This document shows positions 17,194-26,400 of a stretch of 32,745 nt of DNA, in pieces (positions within the stretch are counted from its first letter, which is position 1; every line of letters starts with the position of its first letter). The notes under the pieces were generated by a model. That model searched no databases. It was given only the letters and a program-made list of their open reading frames with translations, and was not told the DNA's origin. The translations under genes were made by a program, and so were the position numbers. The DNA comes from an uncultured Cytophagaceae bacterium (GTDB lineage: Bacteria; Bacteroidota; Bacteroidia; Cytophagales; Spirosomataceae): the NCBI GenBank assembly GCA_938008575.1, contig CALLKB010000279.1, forward strand, positions 1 to 32,745, in the 5' to 3' direction.

Positions 17194-17823
17194 CTAGAAC
17201 TCGTATTTAAACACAGGGCTTTCCCACTCGCCCGCATTAATATTCAAAACTTCTTTGATCTGTCCATGATGGATGTCAAATACCCAGCCATGTAAATGAG
17301 GGAATTGTCGTTTTGCCCACGCTTTTTGAACAATCGTCGTTTTAGCCAAATTTTGAATTTGTTCAGCAACATTAAGTTCCACCAACTTATTAAAGCGTAA
17401 CTGTTCATCTTCAATGGTATGAAGCTCAGTGAAATGCTTCTCATAAACCTCCTTGATGTTACGAAGCCATTTATTAATTAAGCCAAAATCATGGTTAGTC
17501 ATAGCCGCCTTTACGCCTCCGCAATTATAATGTCCACAAACGATAATATGTTTAACTTCCAATACTTCGACGGCGTATTGAAGTACCGACAGTAAATTAA
17601 TGTCGGTATGAACAACCATATTGGCCACATTTCGATGGACAAAAATATCGCCCGGATCTGCGTGCGTTATTTCCTCAGCGGGTACACGACTATCTGCGCA
17701 GCCTATCCAGAGGAATAGCGGGTTTTGATCTTTCGATAAGTTATCGAAATAATGCTCATCAAGCTCAAGGCGCTCACTAGCCCAGGCTTTATTGCTCAAC
17801 AATAATTTTTTATACTCCTTCAT
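17194..17823 (-). CDS. can: Beta-class carbonic anhydrase
   Basis: Zinc enzyme interconverting CO2 and bicarbonate in the cytosol. At 209 residues it has the full beta-class active site: Cys42 and the Asp44-Arg46 dyad in GCADSRVPAE, then His98 and Cys101 in CGHYNCGGVKAA. The FVHRNVANMV segment is also typical. There is no signal peptide. The gene starts 1 base after the stop of the SulP transporter gene, so both are almost certainly translated from one mRNA, which points to a joint role in bicarbonate uptake or use. Confidence 0.97.
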   Translation of the reverse strand: MKEYKKLLLSNKAWASERLELDEHYFDNLSKDQNPLFLWIGCADSRVPAEEITHADPGDIFVHRNVANMVVHTDINLLSVLQYAVEVLEVKHIIVCGHYNCGGVKAAMTNHDFGLINKWLRNIKEVYEKHFTELHTIEDEQLRFNKLVELNVAEQIQNLAKTTIVQKAWAKRQFPHLHGWVFDIHHGQIKEVLNINAGEWESPVFKYEF

Positions 17824-17824
17824 A

Positions 17825-19354
17825 TTATTTCTTTTTTAAGTCGGCCTCTATGCCGCGTTCATGCGCTGTAGCTATAAATTCTTGTATCAATTGATTGATA
17901 TCATGGTCCATAAAATGCACTTTCGAAATGTCGATGTATACATCTGAACCTTGAGGTATTTTTCTTAAGGCTTCTTTTAAAGCCATTTTATGTAGAAACG
18001 TAACGTCCTTTTGAAACTTGATTAATACCTCGTTCCCATTTTGGAAAACGGAAAAAACGGAGGAGTAATTCGTGATGATGACAAAGATGAGGCCGATAAC
18101 CGTACCGATGAATATGCCCCAAAGGAGATCTACCCCAACTACAACAGCAATGGTGATCAGGAATGGAACCCATTGTTTCCAGCCTTCTGAAAGTACTTTT
18201 TTGAATTCCTTTGGATGGGCTAATTTATATCCTGTATATAGCAAAATGCTGGCCAAGCAGGCTAACGGAATTTTATTTAAATACATGGGTAATGCCAAAA
18301 CCGCTAAGAGCAAGAGTACGCCATGTACGAAACCAGACATCCTAGATTTTCCTCCTGCATAAATGTTCGTGGAGGAACGCACAATAACCGATGTAATGGG
18401 TAGGCCACCCAATAATCCACTACTTATATTGCCGATTCCTTGTGCGATCAATTCCCGATCTGCTGAAGCAATTCGTTTCTGCGGATCTAATGCCTCTGTC
18501 GCTTCTAAGGATAATAAACTCTCCAAAGAGGCTACGATTGCTAACGTAAATGCGATCGTATATACTTTTGGGTTTGTGAAAAAGGACCAATCGGGTAGTA
18601 CGAGTCCGCTAATTGCCTCATTCATGTTCTTAAATACTGGGAGGCTCACCATGTGTTCTGCCGAGTTTCCTAGATACCATTGAGGGGCGTACCCAGCGAA
18701 AAAAAGATTCAATATGACTCCAAATAATACCACAATTAGTGAAGCTGGTAAAGCCTGCATCCAACGTAATTTATTTGCGACTGCGGTCCACAAAAACAAG
18801 ATGAGTAAGCCCAAACTTGAAATGATTAATGCCCCTAACTTAATATCACGGAATGATGCCATTAATTCTGTAAAGGTATTTTGACCATCAGCAATTTGAG
18901 AGAATTCAAATTCTCCGATGAAGTCTAAGTCATCCCCAAATGCATGTGGAATCTGCTTTAAAATGATAACAATACCAATGGCGACAAGCATGCCTCGGAT
19001 TACGGATGATGGGAAAAAGCCACCAATTTTCCCCATTTTAATTAAGCCCAGGATAATTTGAATCACGCCTGCCAGAATGACTGCAATTAAAAATCCAGCG
19101 AAGCTTCCTAATTCATGAATGGCATTCGCGACGATGATGGTTAGGCCAGCTGCTGGGCCACTGACCGAAAGTTCTGAGCCGGAAAGAAGCGAAACAAGCA
19201 TTCCGCCAATTATGCCGGCAACAAGGCCTGCCATCAAAGGTGCTCCTGATGCTAAGGCTATTCCAAGGCATAAAGGTAGGGCAACAAGAAATACGGCTAT
19301 ACCTGATTTCCAATCTCCTGCCAAGAGAGATTTACGATAATATTGAAAGTTCAT
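17825..19354 (-). CDS. SulP family anion transporter, probable bicarbonate transporter
   Basis: Inner-membrane transporter of the SLC26/SulP family. The 509-residue protein has about 10-14 hydrophobic segments, the family N-terminal signature (DWKSGIAVFLVALPLCLGIA), the conserved SELSVSGPAAGLTIIVANAI segment, and a short C-terminal STAS domain (about 443-509, including DVYIDISKVHFMDHD). SulP proteins carry sulfate, bicarbonate or other anions. The directly attached carbonic anhydrase gene favours bicarbonate, possibly sodium-coupled as in cyanobacterial BicA, but this is inference from context. The N-terminus is full length from the ATG at 19354. Confidence 0.92.
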   Translation of the reverse strand: MNFQYYRKSLLAGDWKSGIAVFLVALPLCLGIALASGAPLMAGLVAGIIGGMLVSLLSGSELSVSGPAAGLTIIVANAIHELGSFAGFLIAVILAGVIQIILGLIKMGKIGGFFPSSVIRGMLVAIGIVIILKQIPHAFGDDLDFIGEFEFSQIADGQNTFTELMASFRDIKLGALIISSLGLLILFLWTAVANKLRWMQALPASLIVVLFGVILNLFFAGYAPQWYLGNSAEHMVSLPVFKNMNEAISGLVLPDWSFFTNPKVYTIAFTLAIVASLESLLSLEATEALDPQKRIASADRELIAQGIGNISSGLLGGLPITSVIVRSSTNIYAGGKSRMSGFVHGVLLLLAVLALPMYLNKIPLACLASILLYTGYKLAHPKEFKKVLSEGWKQWVPFLITIAVVVGVDLLWGIFIGTVIGLIFVIITNYSSVFSVFQNGNEVLIKFQKDVTFLHKMALKEALRKIPQGSDVYIDISKVHFMDHDINQLIQEFIATAHERGIEADLKKK

Positions 19355-19385
19355 ACAAACGTTTTTAATGTGTCAAAACAATAAT

Positions 19386-19724
19386 CTAGCTGTTTGTATG
19401 CGTATCGGGAGGGGTTAAAATGGGGCAAAGATGCGCCTGACTTAAGCGATCTATATAGCTGTAAATGTGTAAGGTATTTTGTGTAAAATGGGGGATTAAA
19501 GCTTCTAAAGTCGACTTACTTACATAAGCGGAATCTGTTAGGTCGTCTGAGTCTTCCGAATCTTCTTCCGAATCGACAGGAGCATAATTAATTACTGTAG
19601 CCTGCTGTTCTGTTTGCTTGACTTGGAAACTATATCCATCAAAGGGATTTAAAGGCATCGTCGGTTCTTGTGCCGTACAAAACCCCGACATAAACTTTAC
19701 CCATAAAATCAATAGCCACACCAT
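19386..19724 (-). CDS. Small secreted protein of unknown function
   Basis: I do not recognise this 112-residue protein. It has an N-terminal hydrophobic segment (about residues 1-18) followed by Ala-Gln, consistent with an export signal. A very acidic patch lies at about residues 51-63 (EEDSEDSDDL) and a short helical-looking region near 68-95. The ATG overlaps the stop of the upstream gene (TAATG, one shared base), so translation is coupled to the MORN/YwqK-like secreted protein and the two may act together in the envelope. The short length and lack of a known domain make the annotation tentative, but the coupling and signal peptide support a real gene. Confidence 0.65.
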   Translation of the reverse strand: MVWLLILWVKFMSGFCTAQEPTMPLNPFDGYSFQVKQTEQQATVINYAPVDSEEDSEDSDDLTDSAYVSKSTLEALIPHFTQNTLHIYSYIDRLSQAHLCPILTPPDTHTNS

Positions 19725-20662
19725 TAGTCTAGCGTTGTTTTGAGTTGGTAAATAATCTTCCCTTGCGCATCGCGCTCCTGAACTAATTCCGGTTCTTGAG
19801 TGTCAAACTTGTCTTTTCCGTAGCGCCATTCTTTCTTTAATCGGCCACCTGTACCAAATTCATAATATTCGCGCCAGCGGCCCACGCGTATGCTGTCATC
19901 CAGCATGCCTTCTTCTTTTACATTTCCACTTACATAAAATGCGCGATATTGTCCCCGGACTTTGCCATAAACCACAGGAATCAGCTCTTTGATTTTCTTC
20001 TGTTCGTTGTCAAAATAGCTCATGCGAGACTCCACAGGAAAACCGCGATGAAAATATTGTTTGTTGAGTAGTTCCCCGTCCGGGCCATAGGTTTCCCAGC
20101 GACCATCCTTGACTCCCATGTAGAAAAATCCTTGTTCCGTCACGTTTTGGTTTACGACACGTCGGAAAGGGCCGTGACAGATTTGTGCTGATTTATTATC
20201 TTTCAATGAGCCAGTTACGATACGCGATTGAGCGGGGTCAAACCACCAAATTTCTGCAACATAAGGGCTAACTGCCTCATCTTCTACATATTTGACCACA
20301 TTGATTTCTTCCTGTGTGTTCCGTGTTCCGCTGCCATAATTACCAAGACGTCTCTCCGTTTTTATTCCTGAATATTCGTCTTTCGGTAGTGCTTTTTTGG
20401 TTGCTCGGCGTGCGAGCATGCTCGCTTTAATGCCCAGGTTTTTGATTCCCAAATCCTCAATAATCGCTTTCCCCTCCGATTTGATTTTTTTTGCTCCTTC
20501 CAATTGTTCCTCCAAGCCCGTGCTAAGTCTACCTCCAAGAAATCCCTTTTGAGCGCTTGTGTCTGTCAACGGTTTTTTGGTAGAAATGACCGCTTGCGCC
20601 TGACCATAGCTTGAAAAGACAGCTACAACAAGGAAACAAAAAATAAGGAACTTGATTTTCAT
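19724..20662 (-). CDS. Secreted protein with YwqK/MORN-like repeats
   Basis: A 312-residue protein with a clear signal peptide (MKIKFLIFCFLVVAVFSSYG, cleavage near Gln-Ala), so periplasmic or surface located. The first half (25-125) is basic and not recognised. The second half (about 150-290) contains repeats resembling the YwqK/MORN type, such as GRWETYGPDGELL and GRWREYYEFGTGGRLKKEW, in which short beta-hairpins carry Gly, Trp and Tyr. Such proteins are common in Cytophagales and are often labelled as YwqK-family antitoxin, but a toxin-antitoxin role is not supported here. It is coupled to the small gene downstream (TAATG) and divergent from fcl. Function unknown. Confidence 0.8.
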   Translation of the reverse strand: MKIKFLIFCFLVVAVFSSYGQAQAVISTKKPLTDTSAQKGFLGGRLSTGLEEQLEGAKKIKSEGKAIIEDLGIKNLGIKASMLARRATKKALPKDEYSGIKTERRLGNYGSGTRNTQEEINVVKYVEDEAVSPYVAEIWWFDPAQSRIVTGSLKDNKSAQICHGPFRRVVNQNVTEQGFFYMGVKDGRWETYGPDGELLNKQYFHRGFPVESRMSYFDNEQKKIKELIPVVYGKVRGQYRAFYVSGNVKEEGMLDDSIRVGRWREYYEFGTGGRLKKEWRYGKDKFDTQEPELVQERDAQGKIIYQLKTTLD

Positions 20663-20698
20663 GGCATTTTAGAACGCTAAGCGCTCAAAAAAATTTTC

Positions 20699-20706
20699 CA
20701 AAAATA
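20699..20706 (-). promoter_or_regulatory. Candidate -7 promoter element for the secreted pair
   Basis: The minus strand reads TATTTTTG, an exact TAnnTTTG match, placing a start site near 20692 and a leader of about 30 bases before the ATG at 20662. No clear -33 TTG is visible at the usual spacing. Confidence 0.45.
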
Positions 20707-20738
20707 GGAATTTAAATGATTAGCTAGGGTAGTTTGTG

Positions 20739-20746
20739 TATTTTTG
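20739..20746 (+). promoter_or_regulatory. Candidate -7 promoter element for fcl operon
   Basis: TATTTTTG matches TAnnTTTG exactly and predicts a transcript start near 20753, about 35 bases before the fcl TTG start codon. The -33 element is degenerate. It is divergent from the element at 20699-20706. Confidence 0.5.
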
Positions 20747-20787
20747 CAAGGTTTTTTACGAGTTAATTATCTCATAGCAATCAATCA

Positions 20788-21726
20788 TTGAAAAAGGAAG
20801 CTAAAATATATGTAGCAGGACACCGAGGAATGGTGGGCTCTGCCATCGTTCGACAGTTACAAGCTCATGGCTATCAACACATCATTGTTCGTACATCCCA
20901 GGAATTGGATTTGCGGAATCAAGAAGCTGTGTCAGCGTTTTTCCAACAAGAAAAGCCGGATTATGTGTTTTTAGCTGCTGCCAAAGTAGGAGGTATCATT
21001 GCGAATAATACTTACCGGGCAGATTTTTTGTATGAAAATTTAGCGATTCAAAATAACGTCATTCATGCGGCTTATTTAAATCAAGTCACGAAATTGATGT
21101 TTTTAGGGTCATCTTGTATTTATCCTAAAATGGCACCTCAGCCGCTGAAAGAGTCTTATTTGTTGACAGGTGTATTAGAGCCGACCAACGAACCCTATGC
21201 CATTGCCAAAATTGCCGGAATCAAAATGTGCGAGGCATACCGCGCGCAATATGGTTGTGATTTTATTTCAGTGATGCCGACCAATTTATATGGTCCCAAT
21301 GATAATTACGATTTGCAGAATTCGCATGTGTTGCCTGCGATGATTCGGAAGTTTCATGAAGCGAAAGAGCGAGGGGATGCAACCATGGAATTGTGGGGAA
21401 CGGGATCTCCCATGCGTGAATTCTTGTATGCAGATGATCTAGCGGAGGCGTGTTTATTCTTAATGGAAAATTACAGCGACGCAGAATTGGTGAATATCGG
21501 TACGGGAGTAGACGTTACAATCAAAGAACTCGCGGAAACGGTCCAAAAAATTGTTGGCTTCGATGGAGAAATTCGTTGGGATGTCTCCAAGCCCGATGGT
21601 ACCCCTCGTAAATTGATGGATGTTTCTAAACTTCATCAATTAGGCTGGAAGCACCATATCGAGTTGGCGGATGGAATTCATTTGGCCTATCAAGATTTTT
21701 TACAAAACCTCGCTTTGCGCAAATAA
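20788..21726 (+). CDS. fcl: GDP-L-fucose synthase
   Basis: NADPH-dependent epimerase/reductase turning GDP-4-keto-6-deoxymannose into GDP-L-fucose, a precursor for surface polysaccharides. The 312-residue SDR protein has the cofactor motif [10 protein letters not shown], the active-site segment LGSSCIYPK (Ser108/Ser109, Cys110), Tyr137 and Lys141 (YAIAK), and His180 (LQNSHVLP), all matching the E. coli enzyme shifted by one. The start codon is TTG: no in-frame ATG occurs upstream, and the first internal ATG lies inside the cofactor loop. The partner gene gmd is not in this window. Its stop overlaps the next gene (TAATG). Confidence 0.95.
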   Translation: MKKEAKIYVAGHRGMVGSAIVRQLQAHGYQHIIVRTSQELDLRNQEAVSAFFQQEKPDYVFLAAAKVGGIIANNTYRADFLYENLAIQNNVIHAAYLNQVTKLMFLGSSCIYPKMAPQPLKESYLLTGVLEPTNEPYAIAKIAGIKMCEAYRAQYGCDFISVMPTNLYGPNDNYDLQNSHVLPAMIRKFHEAKERGDATMELWGTGSPMREFLYADDLAEACLFLMENYSDAELVNIGTGVDVTIKELAETVQKIVGFDGEIRWDVSKPDGTPRKLMDVSKLHQLGWKHHIELADGIHLAYQDFLQNLALRK

Positions 21727-22463
21727 TGGAAAAAGCGACGTGGTTTAGTACCTGGTTTGATTCTCCTTATTATCATCAATTATATGCGAGTCGGGATGAT
21801 CAAGAAGCCAAGCATTTTATTGAAACCTTACAGGCTTATTTGAAAATTGTACCTGGAGCATTTGTTTTAGATGCGGCTTGTGGCAAAGGTCGTCATGCCA
21901 AAATGCTACAACGCCACGGGATGCATGTGGAGGGTTTTGATTTGTCCCCAAGTAGCATTGCGGAGGCGAATCGTTTGGCCAATAAACACTTGCATTTCTT
22001 TGTACATGACTTGCGTGTGCCGCTGCCCAAGCAAGCGCATTACGATGTTGTATTTAACTTTTTTACGAGTTTTGGGTACTTCGATGAGCCTGCCGATAAT
22101 GCGCGTGCGTTCCAAACGTTTGCTGGAGGTTTGAAGCCTGAGGGAATTTTGGTGATGGATTTTCTAAACCCCACCTATATTCTTGCGAATTTAGTTCCGG
22201 AAGAAGTTGTCAAACGCGGTGCAATCAAGTTTCATATTAAGCGTTGGGAAGAAAATGGCTATCTCTATAAATCCATTTCTTTCGAGGATCAAGGTAAATC
22301 CTATGCTTTTCAAGAGAAAGTTGAATTGATTTCCAAGGATGATTTTTTGGTTTATGCGGAACAAGCGGGCTTGAAGTTTCTCAATTTGGCGGGTGACTAT
22401 TCTTTAGCTAAGTTTGATGAACAAAAATCCCCTAGAATGATCTTTTTCTGGGCTAAGAAATAA
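21726..22463 (+). CDS. Class I SAM-dependent methyltransferase
   Basis: Putative methyltransferase of 245 residues. The SAM-binding motif I is VLDAACGKGRHAKML (about 47-61), followed by an acidic strand end (VEGFDLSPSSIAEA) and motif-like segments VVFNFFTSFGYF and GILVMDFLNP. The substrate is not recognisable. Overlap with fcl (TAATG) and a 5-base gap to the next gene show an operon. The link to fcl could mean a sugar or surface-glycan substrate, but the downstream quinone-reductase-like gene gives no clear pathway. Confidence 0.88.
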   Translation: MEKATWFSTWFDSPYYHQLYASRDDQEAKHFIETLQAYLKIVPGAFVLDAACGKGRHAKMLQRHGMHVEGFDLSPSSIAEANRLANKHLHFFVHDLRVPLPKQAHYDVVFNFFTSFGYFDEPADNARAFQTFAGGLKPEGILVMDFLNPTYILANLVPEEVVKRGAIKFHIKRWEENGYLYKSISFEDQGKSYAFQEKVELISKDDFLVYAEQAGLKFLNLAGDYSLAKFDEQKSPRMIFFWAKK

Positions 22464-22468
22464 GGCTT

Positions 22469-23455
22469 ATGCAATCTTTTCGTGCACTCGTAACGGAAAT
22501 CAGTCCTGAGGGCCAGGCGTCCACAGCGCTTCAAACTCTACCTTTGACTTTTTTGCCTGAGTCAGATGTTCTCATAAAAGTAGCATATTCCTCCTTGAAT
22601 TATAAAGATGCTTTGTCGGCAAGCGGCCATAAAGGCATTACCCGAAATTTTCCACACATTCCTGGAATTGATGCAGCGGGTGTAGTTATATCCGACCTTT
22701 CAGGAAAATTTCCATTGGGCGCGCGCGTTTTGGTTACCGGATTTGATATGGGGATGAATTCGCATGGAGGCTTGTCGGAGTATATTCGTGTGCCTGCCAA
22801 TTGGGTTATCGAAATTCCAGAAAACTTACCTTCGCGCATCGCTATGCAATGGGGGACGTCGGGTTTAACTGCCGCCATGGCCGTTGATTCCTTGATTTCT
22901 AATCAGCTAAGCCCTGAAAAAGGTGAGGTGTTAGTGACGGGTGCCAGCGGAGGCGTAGGGATGATTAGTATTCGTTTGTTGAGTCATTTAGGATTTTCAG
23001 TGGTTGCCCTAAGCGGAAAACCTGCGTTGGAGGAAACGTTGAAAGGATTAGGAGCTTCGCGCGTTATTTCGAGGCAACAATTTGCTGAAGAACCTGTTAA
23101 AGCTCTCTATCCTATGGAATATGCGGGAGCAATTGATACACTTGGCGGGGATTATTTAGTTCAAGTTGTCAAGCGCTTACAATATGGCGGATCCGTAGCT
23201 GTTTGTGGCATGGCTGCGGGGGTAGAATTGCCGCTCCAAGTCTATCCATTTATTTTACGAGGAACGCGCATGCTTGGCATTTATTCTGCTGAATCTCCTT
23301 TGTCCTATAAACAGGTTTTGTGGGAGAAAATAGCTGAAATCTGGTCAGTCGACTTAGAAAGCCTCAGTCAAGAAATTAATCTTGAGGAGGTCCCTTCAGT
23401 ACTTGAAAAAATGTTAGCGGGGAATAGTAGTGGTCGTTACTTGGTTAAAATTTAA
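22469..23455 (+). CDS. YhdH/YhfP (AcuI) family quinone oxidoreductase-like protein
   Basis: Zinc-free medium-chain dehydrogenase/reductase of 328 residues. The N-terminal GroES-like domain has the family signature SLNYKDALSASGHKGI and FPHIPGIDAAGVV. The Rossmann domain has EVLVTGASGGVGMISIRLL. Characterised relatives reduce acryloyl-CoA to propionyl-CoA with NADPH (AcuI), but many members have no known substrate. It is the third gene of the fcl operon. Its last 11 bases overlap, tail to tail, the end of the opposite-strand subtilase gene. Confidence 0.92.
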   Translation: MQSFRALVTEISPEGQASTALQTLPLTFLPESDVLIKVAYSSLNYKDALSASGHKGITRNFPHIPGIDAAGVVISDLSGKFPLGARVLVTGFDMGMNSHGGLSEYIRVPANWVIEIPENLPSRIAMQWGTSGLTAAMAVDSLISNQLSPEKGEVLVTGASGGVGMISIRLLSHLGFSVVALSGKPALEETLKGLGASRVISRQQFAEEPVKALYPMEYAGAIDTLGGDYLVQVVKRLQYGGSVAVCGMAAGVELPLQVYPFILRGTRMLGIYSAESPLSYKQVLWEKIAEIWSVDLESLSQEINLEEVPSVLEKMLAGNSSGRYLVKI

Positions 23456-26400
23456 CAAATTTGATGCCTGCCTGATTCGGAATTTCGGGGAATGAAATGA
23501 TATAATTTCCATTCGTCAGTTCCCTTACATCGAGCCTAATTTGTTGGCTTGGATTTTCAAAATTTACCGTTTTTATCCTTTGGCCTACTTGGTTCCAAAG
23601 CTCAACTTTCAGTGAAGCTGTTTGCTGGAACTTATCCGGTAAACCGAGTGTAATTTCATTCTGTGTCGGATTAGGGAAAGCTGTGATTTGAAGGAAGGGG
23701 TTTTGTTCTGCGTTAGCCAAGATGCTAATGCGATAATTTTCTGAGCTTGCCACGCAACCATTGATGTCTGTCAATTTAATTGCATAGGTTCCCGATTCTG
23801 TGGGCAAGTAATTGGCTTCAATCGCCCCAGGGATTGCTTTCCCGTTCAAATACCACTGCATGTTATTCCCTCCAGATGATTTCAAGACTCCATTTGCATA
23901 GGACAATAAGGGAGATAAAGGGTTTGAATAGACTAAATTGAAGCTGCTGCTTGTGTTGCTGCAGTTGGAGATGTTGCTAACTTGGGCCTGATAAATTCCG
24001 GATTTATTTGCAGAAAAACTTGCCTGTGTCGCTCCCGCAATAGCAACACCGTTCAATAACCATTGAATGGATGAGTTTTCGCTATAGGTTGCCACTAAGG
24101 ATTTTATTTCGTTTGAACAAGCCGTTAGGGTTCCCGTTGGGCTTATGCTTACGGTGGGACTTGGACTTGTGTTCACTGCCACTTGGCTCCGGGGGCTCGG
24201 GCAACCCACGGATCGGAATTTCATGTCATAGAAATAATAATAGCCTGTCGTAATTGCCGATCCATTGAATTTGGCTCCTGTAAGTGAAAGAATGTTGGCT
24301 ATGCTGTAGGGATAGCCCAAATTTGTAGGTGCGTTAACCGTATCCGCCAAACTTCGATTACTTCGGAAAATACTGGCTCCATTTGAACACGTTTGCGAAA
24401 TCAAATAGCTCCCAGCCTTCGGAAAAGCAAGGTTCAAATAGACGATTTGGCCCGGATCATTTTTGTCGTCAATGAGTTGGCCTCCTACGCGCGTCAAATT
24501 GCTCTGCGTGCGTGTGGCTTCTACTTCCTTGGTTGTGGAGGCCACAAGTTCTCCTGTATCCTTGTTGTACACGCTGAAAGTGATCGTACCAGAAGTCCCT
24601 ACGTAGATGCGGGCGCTTTCTAAAACGATGGGGCTTTTGATTTCAAAGATGGGTTGTGGTCCGAAATTTTCATAATAGGTTCCTGTTCCAAATGCCAACT
24701 TGCCACTCGGACTCAAGCTGCCAGAAAAATCGGCCTGCGCAACTTGGTACGTGGCTGTTGCCGGAAGACTAATTTTCGGTCCCGTACCTACCAATGTATT
24801 GTTTGCATACCAAAGCGCCCCATCACTAAGGGATGTCAAATTGACCAAAGTCCCCGGTGTACACTGGGTTCCTGTGGCGACGGGAGTTTGAGGACTTTCA
24901 ATTTTCTGTTGAATTTGGATTTTGTTGTTGGGGGCGTATTGGTCGCTTGCCAACTGGTTTGTGAGTTCAAAATTGTAGGTTTTACCTGCTAGGAGTGTGA
25001 TATCTGCTTGCAAGGCAAGCTCTTGTTCGTGGCCAGCAAAGATTTTGTTAACAATACCTTTTAACGTTCCGATCTGTTGGGCATTTTCAAAAACTGAAAT
25101 CTGAACGGGTACATTGTATTGTGTTTTGGTGCCACTATTCTTCACTCGTGCGATGAGTTTGAGGCTGCCGGTATTTTGACAGAAATTACCCACGGGAGTT
25201 GAAATGCCTGTGGCTTCCACGTCGTTAGATGCCTGTAAAATTTGAATGCTAGTCTCGAGGATATTTCCATTCGAAATCGTACCACAACTGCCTGAAATCG
25301 GGTCGTTTGATGCTAATATGCGCACTTTATAACGTTTATTGATCGATACGCTAGTTGGTGGTGTAATGGAAAGGTTAATACTGTTAGCGCTAAGGTTTGT
25401 CGACGCATTGATTAATTCATCCGCATCATCAAAATCGCCGTCTTGGTTCCAATCAACCACCGCGCGCAGGTTTTTGGCAGTTGAATTGCTGAATAAGATA
25501 TTGGCAATTTTCGTTTCTCCTATTTCAATTGGAATAGCCGCCCCTGTGCTATCTAAGGTATTTGCAACAGATTTACTATCAACTAAAACTTTCGATATCA
25601 CTAATTTATTCGCGCTTGTGCTTGCGCTACAATATGCTTTACCCGCGATGCCAGAAAGAATCAGTGAAAAGTCTTGCAAATTGTTTTTCAACGTCCCTTT
25701 GTGATTAATTGATAAGGTATAAGTCTCGCCTGGGATGCTTTGGTGAATTATGATTTTTTCAATGTTATCTAGATTATTTACCCCAGTTTTGGCAAGAGCA
25801 CTCGGATTTTCTGGGTCTAAGGTAAAGGGAAGGTAGGTGCCTTTGCTATCCTGAATTTTGATGTCTAAATCATTGACGAGCCGAGGAGTTCGGTTATTCA
25901 AACTGCTCGCTACAAGAGGCAAAACGTTGCCTTCTGGATCAGTCCAAGATAGCGTAACGCTAATATTTCCTGCTCCTGATGCTATCAGCTTTTCTGTATA
26001 TAAAGTGCCATTGCTTAAACTAAGCTCTCGGATTGCTTGGGTTTTATCCGTGTTTTGAATGACTTTTGCAGCGCTTTCTGCATTCAATAATCCCCATCCG
26101 CTTTGGTAGTCGGGCCCCACAGGTCCAAAATCCATCGCTGTGTGGATGACCAATCCTTTTAGCGTTGCGGAACGCATGAATTTGCCATTATTTAGACGAT
26201 TGTATAACTGCTGAAGCAAAAACAAAGATCCGGCAACTTGCGGGGAAGACATGGAGGTCCCGTCGAGGGTTGTGTAGGCCGCATTTGAGGTGTTGCTGGT
26301 GGATAAAATATCGGTCCCTACGCCCATAATATCCGGTTTGATCCGACCGTCGTCGGTAGGACCCCAACTCGTAAAATTGCTTACTCGGAGATCAGAAGCA

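Noticed and set aside
19724..20662. Toxin-antitoxin interpretation of the YwqK-like gene and its small partner
   Set aside because: Both proteins carry export signals, and the partner resembles no toxin; the YwqK antitoxin label in this family comes from automatic naming.
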